NCBI GenBank assembly: GCA_007922195.1
Contig: ML681964.1
Coordinates: 9,467,861-9,531,860, forward strand
DNA length: 64,000 nt
Source of the DNA: Podocnemis expansa
Taxonomy: Eukaryota > Chordata > Testudines > Podocnemididae
Direction of reading: 5' to 3'
The notes below the pieces were generated by a model that worked only from the letters and a program-made list of their open reading frames with translations, did not search any database and was not told the origin of the DNA. Both the position numbers and the translations under genes were made by a program. This document shows, in pieces, positions 35,991 to 48,846 of this stretch (positions within the stretch are counted from its first letter, which is position 1; each line of letters opens with the position of its first letter).

Positions 35991-37640
35991 ACACTTTACT
36001 GTATTAGCTGGATACAAAAGTTATCATCTGTACAGAAAACTTGTGTAAGGGTAATGGAGAAGATGAGACTTACGAAAAGACTCCCTGGACTTCCTTCCTG
36101 CAACCAGAAATTTGTTTGAAAACTCAGTACAATAGAAGAGTGATGTGATTTGGTCTCACCACTTCAAAGAGTAAGATTTAACTCAAATTAGATATCCATG
36201 CTGTAGAGATTATTAATGGATTAAAACATTAATATCTTCATTGCATTTAAGGCTCATGTGGGAAACAAGCATGAATAATTAAACATAAGAGAAAATCTGC
36301 TCAGATGCATTGAAAATTATAGCAGGTCCATAGTTTAAATTGTCCAGAGATATAAGCTTATTAAAAATCACATACAGGTTGGAAGGCAATACACAAAAAT
36401 TCACAGAAGCCCACTATCTGTCTCTGACAGTGTATGTATGTATGATTGTAATGGACAATTTTTAATAGGCACCAGGAACCAGGCATTTACTGAACTACCA
36501 CTTATTTTCCACCAGCCCCTGAACAGCCCTCAAATGGTAATGACTTTCAGTTGTAACTGACCTGAGCCAGATCAAGCATGTGACCTACAGCAGAGATGAA
36601 AGTCTTTTCATTACCCCTTTTCTGAACCACTTTTGCCAAAGTTGAAGCTCACCTATAACCTGCTCCCCAGCTACACTGACAACGCAAGGGGTCTGTTTGG
36701 CTGTATGCATTTATATGAATTTTGGCTATAATGTGTTCATTGGCTGATTTCATAAATAAATTTTGATCTGGTCAGATCTACTGTATAATGTTGTGATGCT
36801 GAGTCAGTGGTTTCCACATTTATTTTACCACTACTGTAGCAGCACAAGGAAAAAGATGTTAGCTTGTCTATGACGTGAGCCAGGGAAACATTTGAAAATG
36901 CTGAAGGATGTAAATGAAAAGCCCCAAACCAGGCCACATGAAGGGACAGATCTGCAACTGGCATAGATTGCTATGGTGATATACTTTGCTGAGGATCTGG
37001 CCTAAGACTATAACATCTTACAATAGCTTAATTTTATAGCAGTGAGTTGGGAATAACCTACGGAAGTAACTTCATCATTAATGGGGTTATTCTACATTTG
37101 TGCTAATCATACTTTTATACCACCACACATGCCACCATGTATTTTGTTTACACCACATATTTTAGAGAAAAGCTAAATTTAAAATTTTTATAGTTGCTTC
37201 CCATCCAAACCATAAAGCCAGGTTGTCATTATACAATCTGTTACTTGTTAAAAACTGTACACTATAACCTTCAGTTCTACTTACTTGTATATGCACCTAT
37301 GCCCTGACAGTGACATCTGTATATAGCCTTTGCTTTTAGGTGCACCAAATGTTTTAAAAAATTAAGCCTCAGAGTACCCTTGCAAGATAACATATATGCA
37401 TACTTGTTCTACAGTTGAGTACACTGAAGCATAGAGAAATTAAAGCCAAAATTTAAAATATTGGTGCCTCAATTCAGTTGCTAAACTCAGTAGTTCTGAT
37501 CTAAACATTCATCTGATTATCATGAGTGCTAAGCACTCTCAACTTTTACAGATAGAACACGTCTTCATCTTGTAATACATCTCTGGAGTTTTAAAATTCT
37601 CCTTGCAGCTGGTTAAATAACACCAAGTTCCTGTTTTAAA
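35991..37640. other. KCNH8 intron, no gene seen
   Basis: Non-coding AT-rich sequence between the PLE cluster and the next terminal fragment. Nothing assigned. Confidence 0.45.
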
Positions 37641-37782
37641 AGGATCAAAGGGGTAGCCATATTAGTCTAGTTCACCAAAACAAACAAGGAGTCCTGTGGC
37701 ACTTCTAAGACTAACAAATTTCTTTATTGCATGAGCCTTTGTGGGAGAAAATTTCACTTCACCAGATGCTGTGAAGAAGCAT
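37641..37782 (+). repeat. PLE-terminal-type repeat fragment (single arm)
   Basis: Begins GATCAAAGGGGTAGCCATAT and continues through GGAGTCCTGTGGCACTTCTA to CACTTCACCAGATGCTGTGA. It is the same family as the arms of the PLE at 33641-35990, here present as one un-inverted copy. Adjacent to the KCNH8 exon at 37956. Confidence 0.75.
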
Positions 37783-37955
37783 TTAAAAAGGACTCTCCCT
37801 GTCCCTGCAGGATGGATGGAATAGTAAGATTCTGGGAAGACGTACAGTAATATTAAAGAAGAACAAGCATTTTTCAGGATTAAGAAAAAATCTGACCTGA
37901 TCCTTAGAAGGAGAGTTATGTGATCAGGCAGAAGGGAAATGTTTATAGCTATTAC

Positions 37956-38314
37956 CTTGGGCTAAGGTCAGGAGGACCAATGGTGTTCACTGTTGAAAGG
38001 TGCAGTTTTAGATTTTTTTCTCTCTTTTTGGAGTAGTAGTGTAGCTCAGTTTCATGTCTGGTTCTTGCAGGGTTTGAACTGCACACTCGGATAGGTGAGT
38101 GAAAGGGCACTGTTCCTGAGGCCAACTGTTTCAAGTTTATGCCTAGATAGCTTTTATTGCTTCCAGCTTTCTTCTGTTGGGATGAGGTTGTGCTTCTTGT
38201 GTGGACTGGAGAAAGGGCGGCACTTTCCTCTTCTTCTGTTTCTTCCTCCTCTTCTTCATCCTCCACAATTGAAGGAAGTCTCTTGTTTATGCTGCCATTT
38301 CCCTTGGGGTCGCT
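37956..38314 (-). CDS. KCNH8: KCNH8 359-bp exon (acidic C-terminal segment)
   Basis: On the minus strand an acceptor ATTTTAG precedes 38314 and the exon opens [21 protein letters not shown] long Glu run follows ([11 protein letters not shown]), then [40 protein letters not shown] and [19 protein letters not shown]. It ends in AG of a split Arg codon at 37956, before donor GTAATA. This is the distal cytoplasmic C-terminus of Kv12.1, between the CNBHD and the coiled coil. The V(GTG) at 38266 is not a start, because the frame is continuous to the splice acceptor. The exon is intact. Confidence 0.93.
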
Positions 38315-38979
38315 CTAAAATAGTAGATAATTCAGATTAATTTAAAATTCAACACCACAGGGATAGCTGACTTACTCTGATGTTCATGCTTGAATAAAAC
38401 CAAACCCATCAGACCTTTTATTTTTCATTAGAACAAATGTTATATTGGTATCCTCTTGTTATTTATTTATCCGTCTCTTCAGTCCCCCAGGTATACATAG
38501 ATACAAAAGCCCTCTCTTTCCATAGCCAGTGAACTCACTGAAAATGTATGTAAGAAATGTTGCCAGGTTTTAGTTTTACAAGTCACCTAGAATACATAAT
38601 CTTTAATAGGTTTCTATCTGCCTTTTGAGGAGTTGGTTTTTCTAAAGTTAACACTGCCAGACTGCTGGTGCATTAAGGAATAGATTTTAGGTAGGTAACT
38701 TATATAAATCTATAGACCAATCTATGGGCAGTACACAGTCAGTTATAAGAAGTGATATAGTTCATTTAGGATCTGAACGTGTCCTGTTTCTCTAAGCTCC
38801 AGTGAATAGGACCTTACACTCTGATCTTACTATCTGATGGCCAGAAAACATCTTTCAGTGAGCTCTGTTGAAGCACAACAGTGTAACAGAATTAACTTTT
38901 GAAGACTTAAGCCAACAAAAGATAGTGAGAAATCTATTAAAGAATATGGATTTTAGGATGGACTGTAACTACTTGTTAT

Positions 38980-39165
38980 GGGAGGCACAGTGCACTGATG
39001 GAATCAGGATACTACCACTCTACTGCTGGGTAATTTTGGGCAAATCATGGCTCTGTGCTGCAGTTTCCCATTTGTAAAATAGGATTCATCCTATTGCTTT
39101 GCAAACTGCTTTGACATCTGCCAATGAAAAGTGCTATATAAGAATTAAGCATTATTCAGTTATTA
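38980..39165 (+). repeat. MIR (CORE-SINE) copy
   Basis: Shows the MIR body: TTTTGGGCAAATCATGGCTC, GTGCTGCAGTTTCCCATTTG, TAAAATAGGATTC, and GTGCTATATAAGAATTAAGC near the 3' end. Diverged, as expected for an ancient amniote SINE. Confidence 0.85.
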
Positions 39166-39957
39166 ATAATGTTCTTTCTGGGCAACAAAATACATGTGCA
39201 GTGAGTTGCAGAGGTATGGCTCCATGGAGCTCATTTCCAGGTCACAAGGAGTCCCATTGATTTCCATACTACAACTTGTGGGGCAAGGTACTGTCACTAT
39301 GAGCTAGTATAGCAAAATCAGGTCCTGCATCCTTCTTACTAACTTCCACACATCTCAAATAAATGAGATAGGCAAATTTAACTGACTCCCCCCCCCCCCA
39401 AATATTTTCTGAAAATGGTACTGGAGTATTTTCAGTGTGACTGAGAACAGGAGGTAGCAAAGATCTTCTATGAGATTTGTTTTGAAAAGACTTCCAGCCC
39501 AATTGTCCACAATCACTCAGTCTAGATAGTCTGTGTTTGGGTGCTAATCCAAATCTTTTGAGATTTACCCATCTCTCCTTGTGCTCAAATTTTGCCGCAT
39601 ATGTTTAATTTTGCTATTCTACTTGCACTATCAGTTCACTGAGTGAACATCATACTTTTTTTTATTGTTAATACAGATACAGTAAGCCAGACATTTTCAA
39701 GCTTTAAAATGCACGTGCATTAATGGAACATCCAAATCCAGATCTGGACATCAAGATGCCTAAGCACTTTGGCCTTGAAAAGGGGCATTTGTGAGGTACG
39801 CACCTAACAGCAGTTTTCAGCATCCAAATGCAGAATCCTCTTTAAGAACCATTGACATCAGGCAGACTTTCCATTAACTTAAAAGTACTCTGGATCATGT
39901 CTTACCCGCTTATGTTTCAAAATTAAGCTCATCATATTTGAAATCAAAGGCTCATAC

Positions 39958-39996
39958 CTGAGAAAGTGTAGACTTGTTTGATAATCTTGATATTAC
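39958..39996 (-). CDS. KCNH8: KCNH8 39-bp micro-exon
   Basis: On the minus strand, CTCCACAG is followed by 13 codons reading VISRLSNKSTLSQ and then donor GTATGAG. Both ends are phase 0, so it joins directly to SDPKGNG at 38314, and it could be skipped without a frameshift. The residues match the segment just after the CNBHD of KCNH8. It is the most upstream exon found. The preceding exon was searched for to 64000 by eye without success, so the next intron probably exceeds 24 kb. Confidence 0.85.
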
Positions 39997-40301
39997 CTGT
40001 GGAGGGGGAGGGGGAAAAATTAGTAGTAGTGAATAAGTGAATCTGCACGGTTTTGGCTTCCAAAGGAAATTTTATAACATTTAAACTCAGATATTTAGTA
40101 CAGTACAACACGGAAATCTTATACTACAACAAATATATATTTCACAAATCAAATTCAAAATATACCTGATGGTAATAAAACAGGCTCTCAGGGCTAACGT
40201 TGCCTTTCTTTTTAAACTAAAAAATGTATCTTTAATTTTAGAGATGGTGAGTTCCTGTAAAATTAACACTATGTCAATGTAAAACAAGAATAGGGACACA
40301 A

Positions 40302-40805
40302 CAATGTTCCCTCTAAGGCCCAAAGGCAGCTGAGCAACATAAGTTGCTCGCTGCACAGGCCCCCCACCCCCGCATGGGCCCGAGCCTGTCCCTTGGTGGC
40401 CCAATGCTACCCCCCTCCCAGTCACACCCTCATCAGCCCGATCTTGTCCCACCATACCACCCCCCCAGCCAGCCCAACCCTGTCTGTCCTCCAATCCTCT
40501 CCCCCTTTCACGGCCAGCTGCCCTGCCCTGTCCCCAATTGCTCCCCCCCACCCCCTTACCTGGCCACCAAAGCAGCATGGCCTGGCCCCTGGCTGCCCCT
40601 CCAGCCAGAGGAGGTCTCATGGATCATGCGCAGATACTCTTTAAAAACTCCCAGCTTGAAGCCGCTCTCAGCTGGCCAGAAGACAAAGTCTTCTGGTCAG
40701 GCAGGGAGTGCAGCTGCCGGCCATGTGCAGCCAGCAGTGTTCCATGCACCAGGCAGTGGCGCGGGCTGCGCAGTTGTGCGAGCGGAAAAGCTTAGAGAGA
40801 ACACT
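40302..40805. mobile_element. hAT-type element, GC-rich interior
   Basis: Left end CAATGTTCCCTCTAAGGC and right end GCTTAGAGAGAACACT are imperfect inverted repeats. A perfect 8-bp duplication GGACACAA lies at 40294-40301 and 40806-40813. The interior is C-rich on the plus strand and generates spurious ORFs of up to 179 codons. No transposase domain was seen. Located in the intron upstream of the KCNH8 micro-exon. Confidence 0.82.
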
Positions 40806-41039
40806 GGACACAACCCTGAACTGGATGTTCATAGCTGGATCTCTGCATGTGAAAGGCCCCATGGCTTTGATAGGGATCCATGAAGGCACAGAGATTGTTG
40901 CAGGATTGTTCCCTAAATGATATGGGAATCCAGACCAGTGACAGGTAGATCAACAATTTTGAAAAATGGATCCCTAACATTAGGCTTCTACCTCCCACAG
41001 AAAGTAAAATGACCATCTGTGCCTTTGAAAATATCCCCT

Positions 41040-41330
41040 TTAGGCTTCAAAATAAATGGTTGGATTATCGGAAGTGCTGATGACCCAGCAGTTCCCTTAG
41101 TAATCAGAGGGATCTTTGGGATGCTTAGCGGGTCTGAAAACTATTCTACTTACTTAGATATCTACGTACAGACTATAGGTAAAAGTTTCAACAGTTAAGG
41201 AGGAGATTTATAAAGGTAACTAAGGGTCTAAAAGGCAGCTAGGAGTCTAGTGGGATTTACAGAAGTGCCTAAGTAAGGTAGGTACCTAACTCCCACTTAC
41301 TTTTAATCTTTGTAAATCTAACCCTCAAGC
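41040..41330. repeat. possible old palindromic DNA element
   Basis: Words such as AGTGGGATTTACAGAAGTGC, CTAAGTAAGGTAGGTACCTAA and CTCCCACTTAC suggest a decayed palindromic repeat common in reptile genomes. The ends could not be fixed and no family name is certain. Confidence 0.35.
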
Positions 41331-41414
41331 CTTGATCCTCAAAAACTTAGAGGATCTAGGTTTCTCTCATAAATTCAAAAGTGACTTAGAAATGAAGGTC
41401 ACTTTGAAAGTCAA

Positions 41415-41558
41415 GTTCCAAAAGGGTAGACATGTTAGTCTAGTCCAGCAAAACAAATAAGGAGTCTGGTGGCACTTTTAAAGCCCAACAAATTTATTTG
41501 TTGCATGAGCTTGTTTGGGAGTAAATCTCACTTTGACAGCTGCTTTGAAGAAAGTCTA
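41415..41558 (+). repeat. PLE-terminal-type repeat fragment (single arm)
   Basis: GTTCCAAAAGGGTAGACATG through TAAGGAGTCTGGTGGCACTT to CTGCTTTGAAGAAAGT. Same family as 37641-37782. A CR1 end begins almost directly after it. Confidence 0.72.
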
Positions 41559-41561
41559 CTT

Positions 41562-41880
41562 GAAGGGATGCTCTAAGGAAGATGGAGCTTGACTGTTCTC
41601 GGTAATAGCAGAGGACAGAATGAGGAGCAGCGGTCTCAAGTTGCGGTTAGGGAGGTCAAGGCTGGATATTAGAAAAAACTTTTTTACTAGGAGAGTGGCG
41701 AAGCCTTGGAATGAGCTGCCGAGGGAGGTGGTGAAATCTCCATCTTTGGAGGCGTTTAAGGCCCGGCTGGACAAAACCATGACTGGGATGGTTTAGTGGG
41801 AGTGGTCCTGCTTCTGGCAGGGGGTTGGACTAGATGACCTATGAGGTCCCTTCCAACCCTATGATTCTATGGTTCTATGA
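41562..41880 (+). mobile_element. CR1 LINE 3' end
   Basis: Classic CR1 tail with GGTCAAGGCTGGATATTAGA, GGAGGTGGTGAAATCTCCAT, GGGGGTTGGACTAGATGACC and TCCCTTCCAACCCTATGATT, ending in TTCTATGGTTCTATGA. Well preserved and 5' truncated. The minus-strand ORF at 41556-41780 is its antisense shadow. Confidence 0.95.
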
Positions 41881-44800
41881 AAGCATTTTTTAGAACCTGA
41901 ATAACTTTAGTACTTCTGAATATTTTGCTTTAGCAAATTAATTTTAATAACCCATTTTTGAAACTCTTGCCTCTGTCTTGTCATTATATAAGAACTCTTA
42001 CAGTTTATAAGACTCTTAGGAAAATAGCCTGCAATTACTCATAAAAATGAAGTCATTATTGCCACACAAATGTGTGCTTCCCCAATGTTTAATTTTGTCT
42101 ACTACAAAGCTGCCTAGCCATGTGCATGCGGGTTAATCAAACACATTGCTTATGTAAACTTAGAAATAATTCTCCATACACAGACAAGAGAACAACCAGA
42201 ATAATGAAACTGTAAATATAACAAAAGTACAGCCCTGCTCCTCCAGTGTCAACCAGAAGAAGAAGTCAGGCAAACCCTACCTAAAGCTCTCTAATGCTCA
42301 GATGTTGAGTATTCTCAGCTTTGATTGCAATCAATGTCAGCTGAAGGAACTCAGCACATGGGCCCTAGATAATTTGCAGGAACAGAGCTATTTAGTGTGC
42401 TAAATACTACCATTTAAAAAAACCACAGTTTAATGTGACACTAAAGGCTTGACTCGGATGCACACCTGCACCCAGACACACCTGTATTAACTAGATTCAT
42501 TTACTATATTTGTATAGGGCCTAGCACTTTGGGTCCTCTAGGCACTACTGCAATGTAAGTGTCAAATATATATTGATATATTAATAAATTCCAACAAAAC
42601 CAGTCAGATGAATTAGCAGTTTAATAAACAAAAACTTGTAAATATTAATTTGCCCGACCGAATCTTGAAAGGAGCTGTGTGTGTGCACTGTGAAATGTGA
42701 GCAAAGCTCTCTTTTATTTTTTTTTAAACTTTCTTCCCTGAGTCTAAAGGAGAGTTACATACAGCCTTGCAAATAAGGAAATACAAATTGTGACGTGGAA
42801 TGTCTTTAGATTTTAGGTATGTTTTTCCATAGCCCAATGTATGCATTCAGCCTGGCTACAGGGGCTGAACAGCATTTCCCCTGCAGGGACTCCAGCTGAT
42901 TGTCAGGAATTAATGCTGTGCCAGCAAAGACTGCACTGAGCTTTTCTTCTCCACCATTCTCACTTTTACCCAGCTGGCAATGCAGCTACTGCAGATCTGC
43001 CTGAGGGAGACAGAAAGGTAGCAGCCAGCTGCTTCAGGGCATTGCAGGTAGGGAAAGGGATATATCTGAAGGGGAGGGGCAGGAGATGTAAGGAGACACA
43101 GGCTGGGGAAAGGTAGTGGTAGTTGCTCAAGGAGAAGCAGGTTGGTCGTGTCAGATTCCTTCTTGAGAACCTGTCTCCTACCATCAATTCCCCTTCTTCT
43201 GTCCACACAGCCTGTTCCCTCTTTTGCCCCTGGCCCCATAGGGGGACAGTTTCAGTTTGAATGAATGAACATATTTGCATAGGCTATTTGCCCAGAAACA
43301 AACTGCGTTGAAACATGTCAAAGTAAAGAATATGATAATTGTATATCCCTACTATTCTAAGATTTTACTAACACTTGACAAACACAAACATTGTTTGCAT
43401 CTCACATAAAGGTGCTGCCTAAGCTCATCTGCTTTGACAGAAATGATCTCAATGGTAAACATTTTTAGGGCCCCCCCCTTAATAGACAGCTCTGAAAGTG
43501 GGCATAGTTCTCTGAAAAGGACCAAAGGTGAGACACTCCAAGTCTCTGCTGTTTTCAATGACTCTCTTTTCTCTTCAAAATAGAATTCTCAGAGAGAGAA
43601 AAAAAAGAGAAATGTATAAGGGCATGAACAAAGCCCATTAAGAGCAGTATATTTTAAAATTGCAGTATCCACATAACCAGAGTTTCACCTTCCTGCATCA
43701 GACTTCATAAACTTTAGTACCAGAGGAATTAATTATTGGAGGACCTTCGGAACTGTCCTAGTTTCCAGTCTACTAAAACTTTTTCTGTTTTAGGACAATA
43801 CATAGACTTCCTTAAAGCTGTGTGTGGCTTCCATGAAAAGAAAGAGGACACCCCATTGCATGTACTGTGTTCTGTGTTTAAAAGAGAGGTACAACAACGT
43901 TAAGGTTACAAACACATTTTGAAAACATTTAAGAGATACTTCTCAAATAGACGCATTAGGAAAACGTCACTAATGTTAATGCGGGTCAATGCTAAAGACA
44001 CTCAAAGGATCTGATTCTGATTTCAGATAAAGCAGTACATGTAACCTTTGTATCTTGTGCATAAACACAGTAGCTGACTTCACAAGATACAAACAGTAAT
44101 AGACTTAAGTACTAAGATCAGAATCAATCCCACAGTCTCTTTAGATTGTTTAGTATCTTAATGGGTACAATTTGAAATTTGAAACTGATAGTACCAACAG
44201 TTGCACTCTTATATCACTGTTCATTATAATTCCAAGAACAGTATTGCTACATCAGAAAAAGTTGATGACTCAGTGATAGAAAGTCAATCCAAATGTTTTA
44301 ATCATCTGGAGGTGATTTTTCCTGGACGGAGCTCATAAAATAGCAACCCCCAGTGATGTAGATATCTGGTAGCTCATTTATGCAGATTTTCAGAGGCAAG
44401 AGAGACAATGCAGATAAAATAGATTGCTGTTCAAGAGGGACTTCAAACGATGTTTTGCAAAAAAAGAAGAGTTCAGAGGTACAGACCGTTCAAATTTTAG
44501 CAGTAATGAGATATACGTTATAGAGTGCAGAATTGCATTTGCTAGGCTTGAAAGGGTAGGGTTAAATGTCTCATGTTGTCTTGTTCAAAAGGTTCTATAG
44601 TTATAGAAGGCTTGAGTCTAGGATTTAGGAACAAAGCATGCATATAGGTTTACTGAGTTCTTTATAAATCAGGGTTCTTAGACTATGTTAATAATGTTTT
44701 GCATTTTAGGGAACAAAAGGCTAAAACACTGTCTCAGAAAAGGATTTGGAAGGAGAAACTAGAATATTAATATGCTTACTTAATATTAAGAAGTGCACAA

Positions 44801-47800
44801 AACTGTTTAAGACTGTTGACAATATGTAAAAATGCAGATCAAATGCCATATGTTCAGTTCCTAGGGATCTTACTGTCTGGTAATGGAAAATATATGAGAA
44901 CATAACAAGGGATTACTGTATCTCTGAGAAGCTTAATGCCTCACACATGCTCATTCCTCAATTTTCCTTAATCAGGAACTTTCTCAATGAAATATAATAA
45001 ATCCCTTAAATCACAACCCATTGACAGAAATACATGTTAAAGGAGGTCCTAGGTTAGCTATAATTGTTACTGTAAATACACTCCATAATTTAAAAGTATA
45101 CTTCTACTGGCATTTGGAAATGTCTCCTCTGCTGGTATCATCTGTGTTTTAATTTTTTTGGTTCATCAGCTCTCTCTTTCTCTCCCTCTCTGTCTCTTGC
45201 AGTCTCCTCCTGCTTACATCTTGTGCACTGCCTATGGCTGAATGGAGAATAAATAAATTCCCTGGAAGCTGATGTCTTCAGCCCTCTGGATTTGTACAGT
45301 ATGCTGTATAAGCAACAAGAGCTGAGTGAATATAGCTCTATAGCAAGTATTTACTTCTAGGAGCTTAGCTTCTGATTGTGAATTGACCACAAACAACATA
45401 TAACTTTCTTCCATTAATTCATTATTCAAAATTATTTGTGCAATAATTTCTCCAGCTAATCCCGAGTCTATTGATTTTGTTAGAGTATTTAACATCAGAG
45501 TCATGTTAGTTAGTTTCCTTTGTAGGTCACTGAGCTTCCTTTCTCTGACTGGGCGAACATAATTTTTAGATTCAGGTTTCTGGTGCCTGAAATTAACAAG
45601 TTTCAAATTCACTTTACATAAATATTCTGTGAAGTGAAAATTCAGAAAAGAGAGTCTAAATGCAGTAAATAAATTAGTGGCAGTGAATTATTCCACCTAG
45701 ACTGAGATGGCTGTACTCCTTAAAGCATCACATAACTTCTGCTTAAAAGACAGAAATACAAGAAGCATAATAGTGGCAAAAGGGAGGGGAAGGGAAGGCT
45801 GTTATAACTTTTTAAATTCTCTTTGTGTCTATTCTTTTGTTTCATTAAAATAAACAAACATTATTTCTGAGCCTGAGGATATTGTACCACTTTGAAGTCA
45901 TGAACTAAGACAGACACTTTTTATTTATGTAGTATATCCTACACCAATGAAAAGAACACTATCAAAAGAAAGAAAAGAAGTCAATGAGATCAAAATGAGA
46001 TGGGAGAAGCAATTGCTCATTAGACCTTTGCATCTAGAGCATGTTGTTCAAGCAGGTAATACTTTTCAGATGGTTTCCAGGTTATTACAGAAAAAAGATA
46101 TACTGAAAAGAACATTTCTGAAGACTCATGTCCAGCTAGGAAAGATTCCACTTGGTGCAGGAACTGTGCAAGACAGCTTCGTGATGGCTGCCTGGGTCAG
46201 GCCATGCCTAGTCTCCTGCAAGTAACCAGTTCCTGGCTGAGTGAAGGAGTGCTTCTGTCCAGAAGCTCCTGGGACAGATTCTCAGCAAATACCCCCAGTC
46301 CCAGATGCAAACCCAGAAACTGCTGACTTACGGAGTTTAGTGCTATATACTGCACCCTGCAAACTCATTTATATTTGTCCTTCAGTTCATCAAAGAAATT
46401 GATACACACCAGCTCTACACACACTCAATCCACAAGTACTGCTTTAAATAAAACAAATAAATATGTTTACTGACTACAGGACACTTTTAAGTGATCATGA
46501 GTGTCATTCATATGAATCAAGAGATTAGATCACCGTTAACTAAAAAGTAACTCGCATCCTAAATTGGACTTAATATTTCAGTAGTTTTTCAGTCTGTGAT
46601 GTCAGCTTCCCACACGCTGGCTGTGATGCCTCTTGCATCCAGGCCCCTCCTTCAGCCTCTCATGGGCAGTTGTCAGTGTCCTTGATGTTACTACATAGGT
46701 GGTTTCCAAGGGAGAGCTTCAGAGACAAAGACCCTCTCTCTTTAACAAGTTTCCTTAATGCCCCTTGAGGTCAGATGATCAGCCATGTCCTGCAATGAAC
46801 ACGATTTCCTTTAACTGAGTCAAATAAGCATTATCTTATCAGGTGCTTAGGTCAATCCATTGTTCCCGTGTGCATGTCTCTGCTAGACATGAACACTCAG
46901 CTTTGTTTGTCTGTACCTACTGAAGTCATGTGAGACACACACTTGGGGACATGACGTAGCAGAGTTCCATAACTGTACATATATATGACACTGCAGGAAG
47001 CATCTTACCATAACAGCAATGGTCAATATGCCGTGAGCATTCCCAAAATACCTTACTGACATACTTCACATTAGCCAATACACAGTTACACTATAAGGGT
47101 GAAGATGAATGATACACAACTCACATTAGAAGGGTGCACATGGCATGCAGCATTTCACAGGGGAGGGAATGGATAGGAATGTATACATGTGTATCAGAAG
47201 CTGGGATACCATACAGAGTGCTGCTGAAATTTCAGTAAGTATTGATGCCCAGAGGGCAGCCCAGGGAGGCTGCTGTAATTTAGACAGATTCTCAGGGCTG
47301 TTTAAATTAAGCTGGAGGATTTTCCAGCTCCCAGAACACGCCATGGTTCAGAAGAATGACAAATGTGGCAGAAAACTGCTGTGGTGGATGTAGAGCTTCC
47401 ATGTTATAATCTAAGAATGCTGATATGCAACTGATGAATACCATAGGCAATCTGGAGCAAAGTTACTGCATAAATGCGTGGTTTGTTAGACTATCCTACA
47501 TGAATGTATGGTTAATAGGAGCTGCTGGCAATGGAAACAAGAAAGTAACACAATGCACCTCGATAAACAATGTCCTGACAAACATTTGGGGAACAATTAT
47601 AGGACAATGACCTACTTCTCAGTTCCATCCTGAAGTTACACAGCTATTTTGCTAGTGTTGGGAACCTAAGGATCAAAGGGACACAAAACACATAAAAGGG
47701 CTCCTTTAAGAGACAGGTGTGAGGGCAGTCATCTGTGAGCTTTGAGATGGACACTGAGACGGGTCCTGTAGTGGTAAGTAAGTCTGGGCCCTCCCTATCG

Positions 47801-48774
47801 TCCAGAGATTGGGAAACCTTAGGAAGAGACAGCATGTGTGTAGTCCTTTCTCTTGTTTTCTTGTTGTGTTAAGATGCTGTCTTTGAAATGCTTTTGTTCC
47901 AAATAAATAAAACTTTTTGAGAAGGCTATTTTCTCACTGCTTCTGGAGGAGCAGGACATATCTCAGACGTATTCATGGTTATCAGTGAGGGATGGCAGCC
48001 CAAAGCTTGGTCTGAAAGTGAGAGAATCATGTATTTCTACATGAGACTGGTGGCTGCCTCAGACCTGAGAGAGAAGTATACTTGGCAAGACTATAGATGA
48101 AAGCTGGTTTGCCATGAGCACTGGCAAATGCAGGGAAGGAGGTCTTCTATTCTGGAAGACAGAATTATGGTGGTAAATGAATCATCAGGTTGAAAATAGA
48201 ATGTTTGTGCTAAATAAAATAATATAAATGTCAAAAGGCTAAGAAGACAGAATGTTTGAGCCAACTAAGATAAGAGAGCATATACTTAGGGAACCATTTA
48301 CTATTTATTGGATAACAAGGGAAATTAGGAATGTAGAGAAGAGGTAAAGAGGAAGTTGAACCATGGTCAATGCATTGACAGCATGTGCTACATAGGGACT
48401 TGTTCCTGAAACATAAACCAAGCCTATCCAAAATGTAATGTATAGTAAGTGAAATAAGATGTGTAATTTGTGTAAAGCAAGAAGGTTTTTGTATAACTTT
48501 GGACTTGTGATGGACCCTGTATCCACCCCTCAGCATTTGAGTCTGATCAACTAAAGATACCTGAGTGATGAAAACTGGAGCTGAACTAAGTTCCTGGGAA
48601 ACTGAGTAGAAAGAGGTGTCGGAGGGAATCCCAGTGAAGACCACGAGGGGTCAGAGGTACTTTTAGACAGCTAACTGTGACAGCCACCATAACGCTTTTT
48701 CTCCGGAGATGCAAATTCTGTGTTGTGCATAATGTCATTTTAAGTGGAATCAATAAAAGGGTAACATGGTGCAC
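41881..48774. other. presumed KCNH8 intron, no gene confirmed
   Basis: Mostly unassigned AT-rich DNA. An unexplained minus-strand ORF at 45232-45612 (126 codons) is listed under findings. The segment 46390-47100 and the segment 47650-47930 (ending in AAATAAATAAAACTTTTTGA, a polyadenylation-like word) could be old LTR-type sequence, but I could not find a paired LTR or any gag or pol coding. Confidence 0.35.
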
Positions 48775-48846
48775 TTTAATGACCTGGGATATACAGAAGG
48801 TCAGACTAGATGATCTAAGGCTTCCTCCTTCTTTAATACTATGAAT
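48775..48846 (+). mobile_element. CR1/L2-type LINE 3' end, old
   Basis: GAAGGTCAGACTAGATGATC, then a CCTTCTTTAATACTATGAATC tail. This is the diverged end of an older CR1-related LINE. Confidence 0.7.

Noticed and set aside
40087..40883. ORFs of 177-179 codons on both strands near 40.1-40.9 kb
   Set aside because: They lie in or across the GC-rich hAT element and have Pro- or Gly-rich composition without domains.
46390..47930. Possible LTR or endogenous retrovirus sequence
   Set aside because: Polyadenylation-like words are present, but there is no paired LTR, primer-binding site or gag/pol coding, so no call was made.
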